DNA of 64,000 bases from Burkholderia ambifaria (GCF_001443045.1 NZ_LKPJ01000035.1:1-64000); one strand, 5' to 3'. Positions 35,673 to 44,516 are shown, counted from the stretch's first letter. Translations and numbers: made by a program. The notes: generated from the sequence alone by a model not told the origin.

Positions 35673-37127
35673 TCAGCGCGCGGACGCGATCACGTCCGCC
35701 ACCGCCGCGGTCAGCTTCTTCGCGTACGGCACGTGCAGGAACTCGTTCGGGCCGTGCGCGTTCGACTTCGGCCCGAGCACGCCGCACACCATGAACTGCG
35801 CGGCCGGGAAGCCTGCCTGCAGCACGTTCATCAGCGGGATCGTGCCGCCGAGGCCCATGTACGCGCAGTCCGCACCGAAGTGGCGGCGCGACGCGGCGTC
35901 GAGCGACGACGCGAGCCACGGCGCGAGATCCGGCGCGCTCCAGCCGGTCGCGGCGCCCGCGTCCGGCTTGAACGTGACCTTCGCGTTGTACGGTGGATCG
36001 AGTTCGAGCAGTTCCTTCAACTGCTGCACGGCCTGCGCGGCATCGACGAGCGGCGGCAGGCGCAGCGACAGCTTGAACGCGGTGCGCGGACGCAGCACGT
36101 TGCCCGCATCGGCGAGCGCCGGCAGGCCGGCTGCGCCCGTCACCGACAGCGACGGACGCCACGTCGAATTCAACAGCGCCTCGCGCGGATCGGTCGTGGT
36201 CGGCAGCACCGGCTTGCCGTCCGCGCCGCAGGCCCACGGCAGCCCCTTCCATACGGCGTCGCCGAGGATCGCGGCAGCCGCGTCGGCTTCGCGCACGCGG
36301 CTGTCGGGAATCTCGCAATGGAACACGCGCGGCAGCAGGTTGCCGTTCTTCGCATCTTCCAGCCGTTCGAACAGCTGACGCATCACGCGGAAGCTCGACG
36401 GCGCGATGCCGCCGAACACGCCCGAGTGAACACCTTCCTCGAGCACCTCGACCTGCAGGTCGCCGGACACCAGCCCGCGCAGCGACGTCGTGAGCCACAT
36501 CTGGTCGTAGTTGCCGGCGCCCGAATCGAGGCACACGACGAGCGACACCTGGCCGAGCCGGTCGCGCAGCGCGTCGACATACGGCAGCAGGTCGTAGCTG
36601 CCCGACTCCTCGCAGGTTTCGATCAGGCCGACGCAGCGCGGCCGTTCGACGCCCTGCTCGTCGAGCGCGCCGAGCGCCGCGAGGCTCGCGTAGATCGCAT
36701 AGCCGTCGTCCGCGCCGCCGCGGCCGTACAGTTTGCCGTTCTCGAGCTTCGGCGTCCACGGGCCGAGGTCCGCGCGCCAGCCGTCGAATTCGGGCTGCTT
36801 GTCGAGGTGGCCGTACAGCAGGATCGTGTCGGTGCTGCCCGAGCGTGTCGCGGGGGTTTCGAAGAAGATCACCGGCGTGCGGCCGGGCAAGCGCACGATC
36901 TCGAGCTTCAGGCCTTTCACCGGCTGGCGTTCGGCCCACTGCGCGGCATCGGTGACGACGCGTTCGAGATATCCGCGTTTCGCCCAGTCGGGGTCGAATG
37001 CGGGACTCTTCGCGGGGATCGCGATGTAGTCGGTCAGTGCGTGGAGGATTTCATCGTTCCACTTGCGCTCGACGAAGGTCACGAGCTTGTCATGGTCGAG
37101 GACGGGGGTAGTGTCGACGGAGGTCAT
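35673..37127 (-). CDS. M20-family metallopeptidase (dipeptidase)
   Basis: A 484-residue M20 peptidase. The metal-binding His is in 'ILLYGHLDKQPEF', the bridging Asp in 'LYGRGGADDGYAIY', and the catalytic Glu pair in 'CVGLIETCEESGSYD'. A further metal Asp is in 'VVCLDSGAGNYDQMW'. The dimerisation domain spans about residues 225-380. It is cytoplasmic, since no signal peptide is present. The length and motif spacing fit the dipeptidase subgroup (like CNDP/DapE relatives). It is followed by the Ldh2-type dehydrogenase gene in the same direction. Confidence 0.92.
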   Translation of the reverse strand: MTSVDTTPVLDHDKLVTFVERKWNDEILHALTDYIAIPAKSPAFDPDWAKRGYLERVVTDAAQWAERQPVKGLKLEIVRLPGRTPVIFFETPATRSGSTDTILLYGHLDKQPEFDGWRADLGPWTPKLENGKLYGRGGADDGYAIYASLAALGALDEQGVERPRCVGLIETCEESGSYDLLPYVDALRDRLGQVSLVVCLDSGAGNYDQMWLTTSLRGLVSGDLQVEVLEEGVHSGVFGGIAPSSFRVMRQLFERLEDAKNGNLLPRVFHCEIPDSRVREADAAAAILGDAVWKGLPWACGADGKPVLPTTTDPREALLNSTWRPSLSVTGAAGLPALADAGNVLRPRTAFKLSLRLPPLVDAAQAVQQLKELLELDPPYNAKVTFKPDAGAATGWSAPDLAPWLASSLDAASRRHFGADCAYMGLGGTIPLMNVLQAGFPAAQFMVCGVLGPKSNAHGPNEFLHVPYAKKLTAAVADVIASAR

Positions 37128-37270
37128 GGTGGGGGTGCCTGGATAGGGCTGACGAAAAACCGGATGATACGCCGATGGCCCCGGCCCGGGGCCCTTTCCG
37201 CGCCGTTTTCAGGGTCGGTTTCGGGCCCGTTTTCCCTATTGCTCGAACGCGCTGCCGCGCAGCGGATTCA

Positions 37271-37456
37271 TCACCCTATCCGCCCGGCATCCCGCTGCTG
37301 ATGCCCGGAGAAAACGCGGGGCCGGCCGACGGCCCGCTGCTCGGCTACCTGGAGGCGCTCGAGCAGTACGACCTGCGCTTCCCCAGCTTCACGCACGACA
37401 CGCACGGCGTCGAAGTCGAGGACGGCGTGTACCGGATCGCGTGCATCAAGGAAACC
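37271..37456 (+). pseudogene. 3' remnant of an Orn/Lys/Arg decarboxylase gene
   Basis: In one forward frame this stretch encodes 'YPPGIPLLMPGENAGPADGP', 'LLGYLEALEQYDLRFPSF' and 'GVEVEDGVYRIACIKE', the extreme C-terminus of acid-inducible type ornithine/lysine/arginine decarboxylases. About 60 residues survive out of more than 700. The PLP-binding core is gone, upstream DNA is unrelated, and the frame runs on without the normal stop. It is a decayed gene end. It follows an M20 gene on the other strand. Confidence 0.75.
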
Positions 37457-37546
37457 GCGCACGATACCGACACGCGCCGAGCATGCGCGTCGCGACGCCG
37501 CGCCGGCAACACGCGGCCGGCGGCGCGATGCATGAGGACCTGCCGG

Positions 37547-38275
37547 TTACGCCGGCAGCTGACCAACCCACGCGGCAAGCAGCGCTTCGCCTTCCTCGTC
37601 GAGCTTGCCCTTCAGCTCGCCGTACCACGGCGCGATCGCATCGGCCGGCTGCGTGGCCTTCAGGATCTCGAGACTGTTCTCGAGGAATGCGGAAAAGAAC
37701 GGAATGCCGCGCATGTAGAGGAACGTCGAATCGGTGATGCGCACGTGGCCATACACGTCGCGCACCCATGCGAGATGCGGCAGCGACTCGCGCAGGTGGC
37801 CGCTTTGCATCAGCGCCGAGATGAAGTTCACGCGCGCGGCGACATCCGACTGCTCGCGCGTGTCGTGATTGACCTCGGCGGCCTTCTGCATCCACGCTTC
37901 GCCGCGTTCCACTTCGTCGCACATCACGGAAGTCGTCGCGAGCTGCACCGCGTTGTGCGCGCTCGGCTCGTGCTGGAACAACGCGAGCCAGTACGGAAAC
38001 GCTTCCGGGTAACGCTTCATCGCCGAGTACGACAGCGCGCACAGACGCGTCGCATCGGCCAGCCGCTCTGCATGCGGCGCGGCGGCCGCGATCGCGGTCT
38101 CGTGCCGGCCGGCCTGGAATGCCTTCAGCGCGGGTGCGAGTTCGGGCGCGATGTCGGGGCCATCCTGCCCGGCCGCGTCGGATGCTTCCGGAGCGTCTGG
38201 CGCACCGGTCGAAGGTACGGGCGACGCGGCTTCGTCGCGCGGTTTCTTTCCGAACAGCTTTCCCAGCAGGCCCAT
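37547..38275 (-). CDS. TPR-like helical repeat protein
   Basis: A 242-residue protein. The basic/hydrophobic N-terminus MGLLGKLFGKKP is followed by a Pro/Ala/Asp-rich linker to about residue 45. The rest is an all-helical part with TPR-like repeats ('ALKAFQAGRHETAIAAAAPHAERLADATRLCALSYSAM' region, 'EAFPYWLALFQHEPSAHNAVQLATTSV'). It probably acts as a protein-interaction scaffold in the cytoplasm; the partner is unknown. It is a single-gene unit. Confidence 0.7.
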   Translation of the reverse strand: MGLLGKLFGKKPRDEAASPVPSTGAPDAPEASDAAGQDGPDIAPELAPALKAFQAGRHETAIAAAAPHAERLADATRLCALSYSAMKRYPEAFPYWLALFQHEPSAHNAVQLATTSVMCDEVERGEAWMQKAAEVNHDTREQSDVAARVNFISALMQSGHLRESLPHLAWVRDVYGHVRITDSTFLYMRGIPFFSAFLENSLEILKATQPADAIAPWYGELKGKLDEEGEALLAAWVGQLPA

Positions 38276-38455
38276 GGTGATTGTCCTTGTCCTTGTCGTT
38301 GTGAGGGATCAATGGCGGCTTCCCGCCGCGGCGCGCGGGATGGGCGGCATGTGTGGATCGGGTCGCCGCACGGCGACCGCCATCTTACGCGCGCTTGAAG
38401 TCGACAAGAAATGACCGACGGCCGGGCGCCGCCGATGCAGGGGAAGACGCGACGC

Positions 38456-39430
38456 TTACGCGTGCGGAGGCCGGACGCCGCGATCCATCCCGCGCCGGTA
38501 CGCGGCGGGGCTCGTCGCCGCGACACGCCGGAAATGGCGGCGCAGCGACTCCTCGGAACCGAACCCCGAGCGCACGGCAATCTGCGCGAGCGACAGCGCG
38601 GGATGCGTTTCGAGCATGTCCTTCGCGACGTTCACGCGCTCGCGGATCAGCCACGCGAGCGGCGACATGCCCGTTGCATCCGCGAACTGGCGCTGCAGCG
38701 TGCGCGTGCTCATCGCGGCCTGCGCGGCCAGCGACGCGAGCGTGTGCGGCTCGGCCGCATGCGCGCGCATCCAGTCGATCAGCTTCGCGAGTCGGTCGCT
38801 ACCGCCCGGTGCGACCGGGCGCGGCACGAACTGCGCCTGGCCGCCGTCGCGATGCGGCGGCAGCACGAGACGTTGCGCGACGCGGTTCGCGATCGCGCCG
38901 CCATGATCGCGGCGCACGAGATGCAACAGCATGTCGAGCCCCGCGGCCGAGCCGGCCGACGTGACGATCTGCCCTTCGTCGACGTACAGCGCGTCGGGAT
39001 TCACGCGCAGCGCCGGATAGCGCGCCTGCAGGCGCTCGGCATAACGCCAGTGCGTCGTCACGGTCAACCCGTCGAGCACGCCGGCCGCCGCGAGCACGAA
39101 CACGCCCGAGCAGATCGAACAGAGCCGCGCGCCGCGGCGATGCGCGGCACGCAGCCTCTTCAGCAACGGCTCCGGCGGCAGTTCGTCCGGATCGCGCCAG
39201 CCGGGGATCACGATGGTGTCCGCGCGATCGAGCATCGCGAGCCGGTACGGCGCGGCGACCGTGATGCCGCCGGCCGCGCGCACGGGCCCCGGCTCGCTCG
39301 CGCAGACCGCGAAGCGATACCAGTCGACGTCGAGTTCCGGGCGTTCGAGCGCGAACAGTTCGACCACGCAGCCGAATTCGAAGGTGCAGAGGCGATCGTA
39401 GGCGAGCGCGACGACGAGATGATTATGCAT
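38456..39430 (-). CDS. ftrA: GlxA/FtrA-type AraC-family regulator (DJ-1-like domain + AraC HTH)
   Basis: A 324-residue regulator. The N-terminal DJ-1/PfpI-like domain ('VVALAYDRLCTFEFGCVVELF', 'LCSICSGVFVLAAAGVLDG') spans residues 1-190. The C-terminal AraC double helix-turn-helix covers about residues 215-315 ('LASLAAQAAMSTRTLQRQF', 'IAVRSGFGSEESLRRHFRR'). It is divergent from a rhodanese gene 111 bp away. FtrA proteins are typically found beside such a gene, which suggests direct control. Confidence 0.88.
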   Translation of the reverse strand: MHNHLVVALAYDRLCTFEFGCVVELFALERPELDVDWYRFAVCASEPGPVRAAGGITVAAPYRLAMLDRADTIVIPGWRDPDELPPEPLLKRLRAAHRRGARLCSICSGVFVLAAAGVLDGLTVTTHWRYAERLQARYPALRVNPDALYVDEGQIVTSAGSAAGLDMLLHLVRRDHGGAIANRVAQRLVLPPHRDGGQAQFVPRPVAPGGSDRLAKLIDWMRAHAAEPHTLASLAAQAAMSTRTLQRQFADATGMSPLAWLIRERVNVAKDMLETHPALSLAQIAVRSGFGSEESLRRHFRRVAATSPAAYRRGMDRGVRPPHA

Positions 39431-39541
39431 GGCGCGATGTTACCGGAACTTGTCGATCGCGCCACTGCCGGAAAAGCCGGCGAACCGCGATACTGCCCTT
39501 CATTCCGGCGCATTCCGCGCCGTCCTTCAGGAGCGCCTTTC

Positions 39542-39961
39542 ATGTCATACGTAACCGACGTCCCCGCCGCCGACAGCGCCGCCGCCCTCGCCCACTTCGA
39601 AGCGTCGCTGCGCTTCGAGACCGACTGCTGGGACGTGCATGACGCGTTCGCGTCCGGCGTGCCCGATTTCGTGCTGCTCGACGTCCGGAGTCCGGAACAG
39701 TTTGCCGCCGGCCACGTGCCCGGCGCGCGCAACCTGCCGCACCGCAAGATCGTCGCCGGCAAGCTCGCCGCCCATCCGGCCGACACGCTGTTCGTCGTGT
39801 ACTGCGCGGGTCCGCATTGCAACGGCGCCGCGCGCGCGGCGATCCGGCTCGCGCGGCTCGGCCGCCCGGTGAAGCTGATGATCGGCGGCGTTACCGGCTG
39901 GCTCGACGAAGGTTTCGTGCTGAGCAACGATGCGCAGCTGGAGGCCGCCGCCGCGCACTGA
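39542..39961 (+). CDS. Rhodanese-like domain protein
   Basis: A 139-residue single rhodanese domain with 'FVLLDVRSPEQFAAGHVPGARNLPHRKI' pattern and the active-site loop 'VVYCAGPHCNGAARAAIRL', whose first Cys is the sulfur-carrying residue. It would carry persulfide sulfur in the cytoplasm; the acceptor is unknown. AGGAG precedes the ATG. It is divergent from the FtrA-type regulator. Confidence 0.9.
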   Translation: MSYVTDVPAADSAAALAHFEASLRFETDCWDVHDAFASGVPDFVLLDVRSPEQFAAGHVPGARNLPHRKIVAGKLAAHPADTLFVVYCAGPHCNGAARAAIRLARLGRPVKLMIGGVTGWLDEGFVLSNDAQLEAAAAH

Positions 39962-40051
39962 TCGTCATTAAAAACGCAACAATCAATTGCCAGCACACAA
40001 ACGGAAAAAGCGCGACAATCGGTCTCATTGCAGTTCGGACGGAGCAGCAAC

Positions 40052-40378
40052 ATGCAACACGCAGTCCTGATTCAGGTGGCCGGTTCGGTCGCAGCGATCG
40101 CGCTCTATTTTCTCCCGGCCGTCATCGCCGACCGGCGCGGCCGGCACGACAAGCTGATGATCGCGATGTTCAACGCCCTGTTCGCATGGACGGGCATCGG
40201 CTGGCTGATGACGCTGTACTGGGCATGCCAGCCGAACCCGCAAACCGACGTCGCGCAAACCATCCTCGCGAAGCGCCGCGGCATCAGCATGCGGACCTTC
40301 TCCACCGGTCTCGTCGAACGCGTGCAGCGCCGCGTCGCCGCCCAGGAGCAATGGGCCGAGAAGCAAGGTTGCCGTTAA
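40052..40378 (+). CDS. Superinfection immunity-family membrane protein
   Basis: A 108-residue protein with two hydrophobic helices ('VAGSVAAIALYFLPAVIADR' and 'ALFAWTGIGWLMTLYWACQ') and the motif 'ALYFLPAVIADRRGRHDKL', which matches the Imm superinfection-immunity family named after phage T4 Imm. The C-terminal half is basic and helical. Members are widespread in bacterial chromosomes without phage, so an antiphage role is only a possibility. The ATG at 40052 follows GGAGCAG. It is convergent with a P450 gene. Confidence 0.8.
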   Translation: MQHAVLIQVAGSVAAIALYFLPAVIADRRGRHDKLMIAMFNALFAWTGIGWLMTLYWACQPNPQTDVAQTILAKRRGISMRTFSTGLVERVQRRVAAQEQWAEKQGCR

Positions 40379-40393
40379 GTCCCGCTTTTCCGC

Positions 40394-41575
40394 TTACCTC
40401 GCCACGCCGAACTTCGGCATCCTGACGTTGGTCGAGGCCCGGTAGTCCCACACCAGCCTGTCGCGCGGCGCGTCACCGCCCGCGCGCAACCATGCCCCGA
40501 ACGCCCCCGCCGTCACTGCCCGCGCGATCCGCTCGCCCGGGCACGCGTGCGGCCCCGTGCCGAAGCCGAAGTTCGGCCCCGGCGCGCGATCCGGCAGCAG
40601 CCGATGCGGCTCGCGATGCACGGCCGGATCCCGATTCGCGGCCGCCAGCACGACCAGGATGACCGCACCGGCATCGACGGTCACGCCTTCGATCGTCGTG
40701 CGCGATGCGACGAAGCGGCGCGTGTTCTGTACCGGCGAATCGAATCGGCCAACCTCGGCGACGAAAGCATCGAGCACGGCGGCATCCGGCATCGCGCGCT
40801 CGCCGCCTGCGCCGGCGGCCGTCGCACCGTCCCATGCGACCAGCACATTGCCGAGCCACGCCGCCGTGGCCTCGCACGTCTGCGACAACAAGCCGACGAG
40901 ATTCGCGACCAGCGCACCGCTCGCGTGCCAGCCCGCGGCGCCGGCCGCCTGCTGAATCGCCGCAACCCATGAGCCGTCCTGCGCACGTGCATGCGCAACG
41001 CGCTCCGTCATCCGCTCGAGCAGTTGCCGCGCGGCTTCGCTTGCGCGGGCCAGCGCCGCGCCGCCGGACAGCGGCGACAGCGCCGCGACGAAGTCGACGA
41101 CCAGCGCGGCGATGCCGTCGAGCTGCGCAGCGTCGAAACCGAGCAGATCGGCGACCGCGCAAACGGGCACGGTCAGACACCACGCGTTCAACGCATCGGC
41201 GTCATGCAACGCGCGCAGCCGGCTGCCGGCGAGCTGTGCGGCACGTTCGCGCAACATGTGGGCGTCGATCGGCGCGAACGCCGCGCGCAGCGCCTGCTTC
41301 GGCACGTCGTGCCGCAGTGCGCCATCGTTCATGCGCACCAGTTCGCCGAACAGCGCGCCTGCGGTCGTGCCGCGCAACGCGGGCGGCACCGGCATATCGA
41401 GCGGCCTGACACGGCACGCCGGATGGCCAAGCACCGCCGTCACGCTCGCGGCCCGGCTCGCGACCCACAGGCCGAGCGTGGCGTCGAACGCGAGCGGCGG
41501 CCCGTCGACGAGCGTCGCGTAGTAGGGATAGGGATCGCGGTGCGTGACCGCGGCAATCGGATCGGTCGGGTTCAT
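40394..41575 (-). CDS. Cytochrome P450
   Basis: A 393-residue soluble bacterial P450. The haem-ligand loop is 'NFGFGTGPHACPGERIA' with the axial Cys, the ExxR-containing region is near 'AEVGRFDSPVQNTRRFV', and the I-helix region near 'LLSQTCEATAAWL' is unusual in lacking a clear (A/G)GxxT. The length is normal. The ATG at 41575 starts 'NPTDPIAAVTHRDPYPYYA', the usual N-terminus. No ferredoxin or reductase gene is adjacent. The substrate is unknown. Confidence 0.9.
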   Translation of the reverse strand: MNPTDPIAAVTHRDPYPYYATLVDGPPLAFDATLGLWVASRAASVTAVLGHPACRVRPLDMPVPPALRGTTAGALFGELVRMNDGALRHDVPKQALRAAFAPIDAHMLRERAAQLAGSRLRALHDADALNAWCLTVPVCAVADLLGFDAAQLDGIAALVVDFVAALSPLSGGAALARASEAARQLLERMTERVAHARAQDGSWVAAIQQAAGAAGWHASGALVANLVGLLSQTCEATAAWLGNVLVAWDGATAAGAGGERAMPDAAVLDAFVAEVGRFDSPVQNTRRFVASRTTIEGVTVDAGAVILVVLAAANRDPAVHREPHRLLPDRAPGPNFGFGTGPHACPGERIARAVTAGAFGAWLRAGGDAPRDRLVWDYRASTNVRMPKFGVAR

Positions 41576-41713
41576 GCGTCCAGTATCGGTGTGCCGGGCC
41601 GCCGCATGTTTCGGGCTGACGTGAAATGTCGTGGATATTGCGGTGGTGCCGGCACCGCTGCTGCACGGCAACATACGGGCGGCAAGCGGCGCCGCGCCGT
41701 AGCGAAGGCGGCG

Positions 41714-41980
41714 TCAGGCCGCCGACCGGTAGCGGTGCGCCTGCATGCGCACGCGGGCGCGCCCGGCGGAAATCGCGCGCGGCTCGAGCACCACCGTCTC
41801 GTGATGAAACATTTCCTGTCGGAAGTGGCCGCTGTCGTCGAACCACTGGCAGATCAGCCAGTCGGCATCGTCGAACACGACCGGCCCGGCATAGGTGACG
41901 GTCATGCGCGGCCCGCCGGTTTTCAGCGTCACGACATCGCCGACGCGAAAGCCACTGCGGTGATTGTCTCGGATCGTCAT
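41714..41980 (-). CDS. YodC/DUF2158 small protein
   Basis: An 88-residue protein with the DUF2158 core 'FRVGDVVTLKTGGPRMTV' and 'DWLICQWFDDSGHFRQEMFH', a small SH3-like beta barrel. An Arg-rich C-terminal tail extends beyond the family core. Function unknown. Single gene. Confidence 0.85.
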   Translation of the reverse strand: MTIRDNHRSGFRVGDVVTLKTGGPRMTVTYAGPVVFDDADWLICQWFDDSGHFRQEMFHHETVVLEPRAISAGRARVRMQAHRYRSAA

Positions 41981-42316
41981 CGCTCTCTCGATATTTTATA
42001 TATTCATTTTTTTGCGGCCCGCCGACACGGTCGTTTTGACGGTGCCGAAGATTACCAATTCGAAAAATAATCGGCAACTCCTTGAAACGGAAAGGATTCG
42101 GTCGAGGAATCGCAACCATAGGCAGGACCGGTGCATCTGGCTGATGATCGATCGCCGGAACCGACGCGGCTTGCGCGCCGGTTCCGGTCGAAAAGCCGGA
42201 ATGCGGAGAATAAACGATGCAATTCTCGCCGTCGTCGGACTTTAAATGGACGGCGCTTTCGATTGATTACTGTCAATCAGTTTTCGGCTGGAAACGTTCC
42301 CATGTTTTATTAGCGG
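41981..42316. other. A/T-richer intergenic region
   Basis: A 336-bp gap, visibly richer in A/T than its surroundings (for example TATTTTATATATTCATTTTTTTG around 41993-42015, split here only to show composition). Short open frames exist on both strands but none has a ribosome binding site with protein-like composition. It presumably contains the DUF2158 promoter. No known RNA recognised. Confidence 0.4.
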
Positions 42317-43177
42317 TCATTGTGCAAACGAAACGCGCGAATTGTCCGGCGCCGCAAACCAGCGATCGAGGTCGCGCCCCGACACCGCCGCTTGCGCGAA
42401 CGTGAACGTGCCGTCGCGCGCCATTTCCGTCGCGGCGCGCAGGAACGCGCCGAGCGCGGCCCGCGCCAGTGCACCGCCGACGCTGACGCGCTTCACGCCG
42501 AGCGCCGCAAGCGCATCGAGGCTCAACAACCCGCCTTGCAGCCCCATCACGACGTTGACCGGCGCGCCGACCGCGCGGGTGACCGCTGCGATGTCGTCGG
42601 CATCGGTCAGGCCCGGCGCGTACAGCACGTCGGCGCCCGCGTCGCGGTACGCGACCAGCCGCGCGATCGTATCGGCGAGGTCGCGGCGGCCGTGCAGGTA
42701 GTTTTCGCAGCGCGCGGTCAGCGTGAACGGAAACGGCAGCGCGCGCGCCGCGTCGACCGCCGCCGCGATGCGCTCGACCGCAGCGTCGTGCGGATAGATC
42801 GGCGCATCGGCACGGCCGGTCGCATCCTCGATCGAGCCGCCCACCGCGCCGGCGCCGGCCGCGAGGCGGATCGTCTCGGCAACCGTGTCGGGTGCGTCGC
42901 CGAAGCCGTTCTCGAGATCGGCGCTGACCGGCAGGCCGCCCGCGGCGACGATCTCGGCGATGTGGCCGAGCATTTCGTCACGGCCGATCGCGTTGTCGGG
43001 CCGCCCTCTCGAATACGCGAAACCGGCGCTCGTGGTGGCAAGCGATTCGAAGCCGGCCATCGCGAGCAGCCGGGCGGAACCGGCGTCCCACGGGTTCGGG
43101 ATGATGAAGGCGCCGGAGCGCGCGTGCAGCGCGCGGAAGGCTTCGGCGTGGCGGAACTGCGCGTCGGAATCGGACAT
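42317..43177 (-). CDS. Isocitrate lyase/PEP mutase-family protein
   Basis: A 286-residue TIM-barrel protein of the ICL/PEPM superfamily: 'GAFIIPNPWDAGSARLLAMAGFESLATTSAGFAYSRG' region, 'VSADLENGFGDAPDTVAETI', 'GGSIEDATG' and 'LTARCENYLHGRRDLADTIARL'. In place of the lyase KKCGH motif, it has the shorter pattern of the uncharacterised PEPM-like subgroup, so C-C bond cleavage or phosphonate chemistry is possible but not shown. GAGGAG precedes the ATG at 43177. A pentanucleotide repeat lies 170-230 bp upstream. Confidence 0.88.
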   Translation of the reverse strand: MSDSDAQFRHAEAFRALHARSGAFIIPNPWDAGSARLLAMAGFESLATTSAGFAYSRGRPDNAIGRDEMLGHIAEIVAAGGLPVSADLENGFGDAPDTVAETIRLAAGAGAVGGSIEDATGRADAPIYPHDAAVERIAAAVDAARALPFPFTLTARCENYLHGRRDLADTIARLVAYRDAGADVLYAPGLTDADDIAAVTRAVGAPVNVVMGLQGGLLSLDALAALGVKRVSVGGALARAALGAFLRAATEMARDGTFTFAQAAVSGRDLDRWFAAPDNSRVSFAQ

Positions 43178-43350
43178 CGGTGTCTCCTCGGGACTGGAGA
43201 CGCCAGCATACGCGCGCGCGGCACCGCGACGGTTCGCGGTGCGGTGAAATGTCGATGTGGATGCCAGGCCCTCGCATGTGCGGTGCTGCGGTGCTGCGGT
43301 GCGTGGTGCTGCGTGGTGCTGCGTGGTCCGGCGGGGCACGGCACGGCACG

Positions 43351-43405
43351 GTGCGGTGCGGTGCGGTGCGGTGCGGTGCGGTGCGGTGCGGTGCGGTGCG
43401 GTGCG
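43351..43405. repeat. (GTGCG)11 pentanucleotide microsatellite
   Basis: Eleven perfect head-to-tail copies of GTGCG, flanked by degenerate relatives (GCACG units at 43335-43350; GGTGC/TGCGT variants from about 43278 and to 43440). It lies upstream of the ICL/PEPM gene on its 5' side. Unit length is not a multiple of three, so copy-number change would shift any reading frame or alter promoter spacing. Confidence 0.9.
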
Positions 43406-43447
43406 GTGCAGCGTAGTGCGGCGTGGCCCGGTGCGGCGCGTCGCCGC

Positions 43448-43600
43448 TCAGGAACCAAGCTTCTTCGTCAGGAAAATGCGTGCATGCCTGGCCGGACAAT
43501 CCGGCAGTTCACCGAAGCGGATATAACCGCACTTCTCATGGAACCACCGCGCTTGGCAGTCGAACGTATCGAGCCACGCGCTCTGACAACCGCATGCCCG
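43448..43600 (-). pseudogene. C-terminal remnant of a GNAT acetyltransferase gene
   Basis: Read on the minus strand, this gives 50 residues including 'AWLDTFDCQARWFHEKCGYI', 'RFGELPDCPARHARIFLTKKL' and then a stop at 43448. That is the terminal part of GNAT N-acetyltransferases (the W-L-x-T-F / F-Y-E-K-x-G-Y / L-x-K-x-L pattern). The acetyl-CoA-binding core is missing. The fragment follows the stop codon of the murR-like gene immediately and in the same frame, so a deletion joined two once separate genes. Confidence 0.75.
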
Positions 43601-44461
43601 CTACACGACATACGCCCCCTTCGCATGCAACTCCGCTTCCGTGCGCTCGAGCGCCGCAATCGCATCGCTGCCTTCGAGCGCGAGCAACTGCGCGACCAGC
43701 GCTTCGGCCATCGCATGCGCGGCGACCAGCGACGGAAAGAACGACGGGCTGTCGTGCGTGAAGATCAGCTGTGCGTCCGCATGCAGCGCGATCGGCGACA
43801 CCGCGCTGTCGGTGATTGCGACGATCTTGCTGCCCTGCGCTTTCGCCGCTTGCGCGACGCGCGTCGCCTCCGCCGAATACGGCGCGAAACTGATGATCAC
43901 GGTCACGCTCTGCTTCGCGATCGTGCGCAGCTCCATCTCGAGCGAGCCGGCGACGCCGTTGAGCAGCGACACGGTCGGCCGGAACAGCCGGTAGCCGTAC
44001 ACGAAACCGAACGCGACCGGATAGCACGACCGGAACCCCGCGACATGCACGTGCGATGCCTTGCGGATCAGCTTCGCGGCATCCGCGAGCGTGTGCTCGT
44101 TCTGTGCGGCGGTCGCGGCGAGATTGTGCTGCTGCGCGGCAAGCAGGTCATGCGAGAGCGACGCCTTAGCATCGGGCTTCACGAGCGAACGCGCACGCTG
44201 CGTGAGCGGCTCGGGACGCGCGCGCACGCGCGCGACGCACAGGTCGCGCAACTCGTTCCAGCCGGGGAAACCGAATTGCTGCGCGAGCCGCACGAGCGAT
44301 GCGGGCTGGACCTGCGCGCGCTGCGCGACCTTGCGCATCGACGAGGTGGCGACCTCGTCGGGATGATCGAGCAGAAATGCAGCGCCCGCCTGGAATTGCG
44401 GGCTCAGTTCGGAAAATTGCGCCCGGATCCGGGACGCGAGTTCATCGAAATTGGCAGCCAT
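43601..44461 (-). CDS. MurR/RpiR-family transcriptional regulator
   Basis: A 286-residue regulator: N-terminal RpiR helix-turn-helix (residues 1-78, 'SSMRKVAQRAQVQPASLVRLAQQFGFPGW' region) and a SIS sugar-phosphate-binding domain (about residues 120-260, 'VHVAGFRSCYPVAFGFVYGY', 'AITDSAVSPIALHAD'). Such proteins sense phosphosugars. No sugar pathway gene is adjacent. Its stop codon abuts a GNAT remnant in the same frame, so the native C-terminus may have been altered slightly. Confidence 0.9.
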   Translation of the reverse strand: MAANFDELASRIRAQFSELSPQFQAGAAFLLDHPDEVATSSMRKVAQRAQVQPASLVRLAQQFGFPGWNELRDLCVARVRARPEPLTQRARSLVKPDAKASLSHDLLAAQQHNLAATAAQNEHTLADAAKLIRKASHVHVAGFRSCYPVAFGFVYGYRLFRPTVSLLNGVAGSLEMELRTIAKQSVTVIISFAPYSAEATRVAQAAKAQGSKIVAITDSAVSPIALHADAQLIFTHDSPSFFPSLVAAHAMAEALVAQLLALEGSDAIAALERTEAELHAKGAYVV

Positions 44462-44516
44462 CTTGGTGGGAACGGGAACCGGTCGCCCATGGTATCACCG
44501 GCCCCGCGCACACCGG

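Noticed and set aside
34839-37301. 820-codon plus-strand frame over the dehydrogenase and peptidase genes
   Set aside because: It is antisense to two well-supported genes and has shadow-frame composition rich in Arg and His.
37175-38398. 407-codon plus-strand frame
   Set aside because: Only its first part (the decarboxylase remnant) is protein-like; the rest is antisense to the TPR-like gene.
42978-43499. Minus-strand frame with repeated 'APHRT' units across the GTGCG tract
   Set aside because: The repeat peptide is just the translated pentanucleotide; the frame starts in the GNAT remnant and has no start signal.
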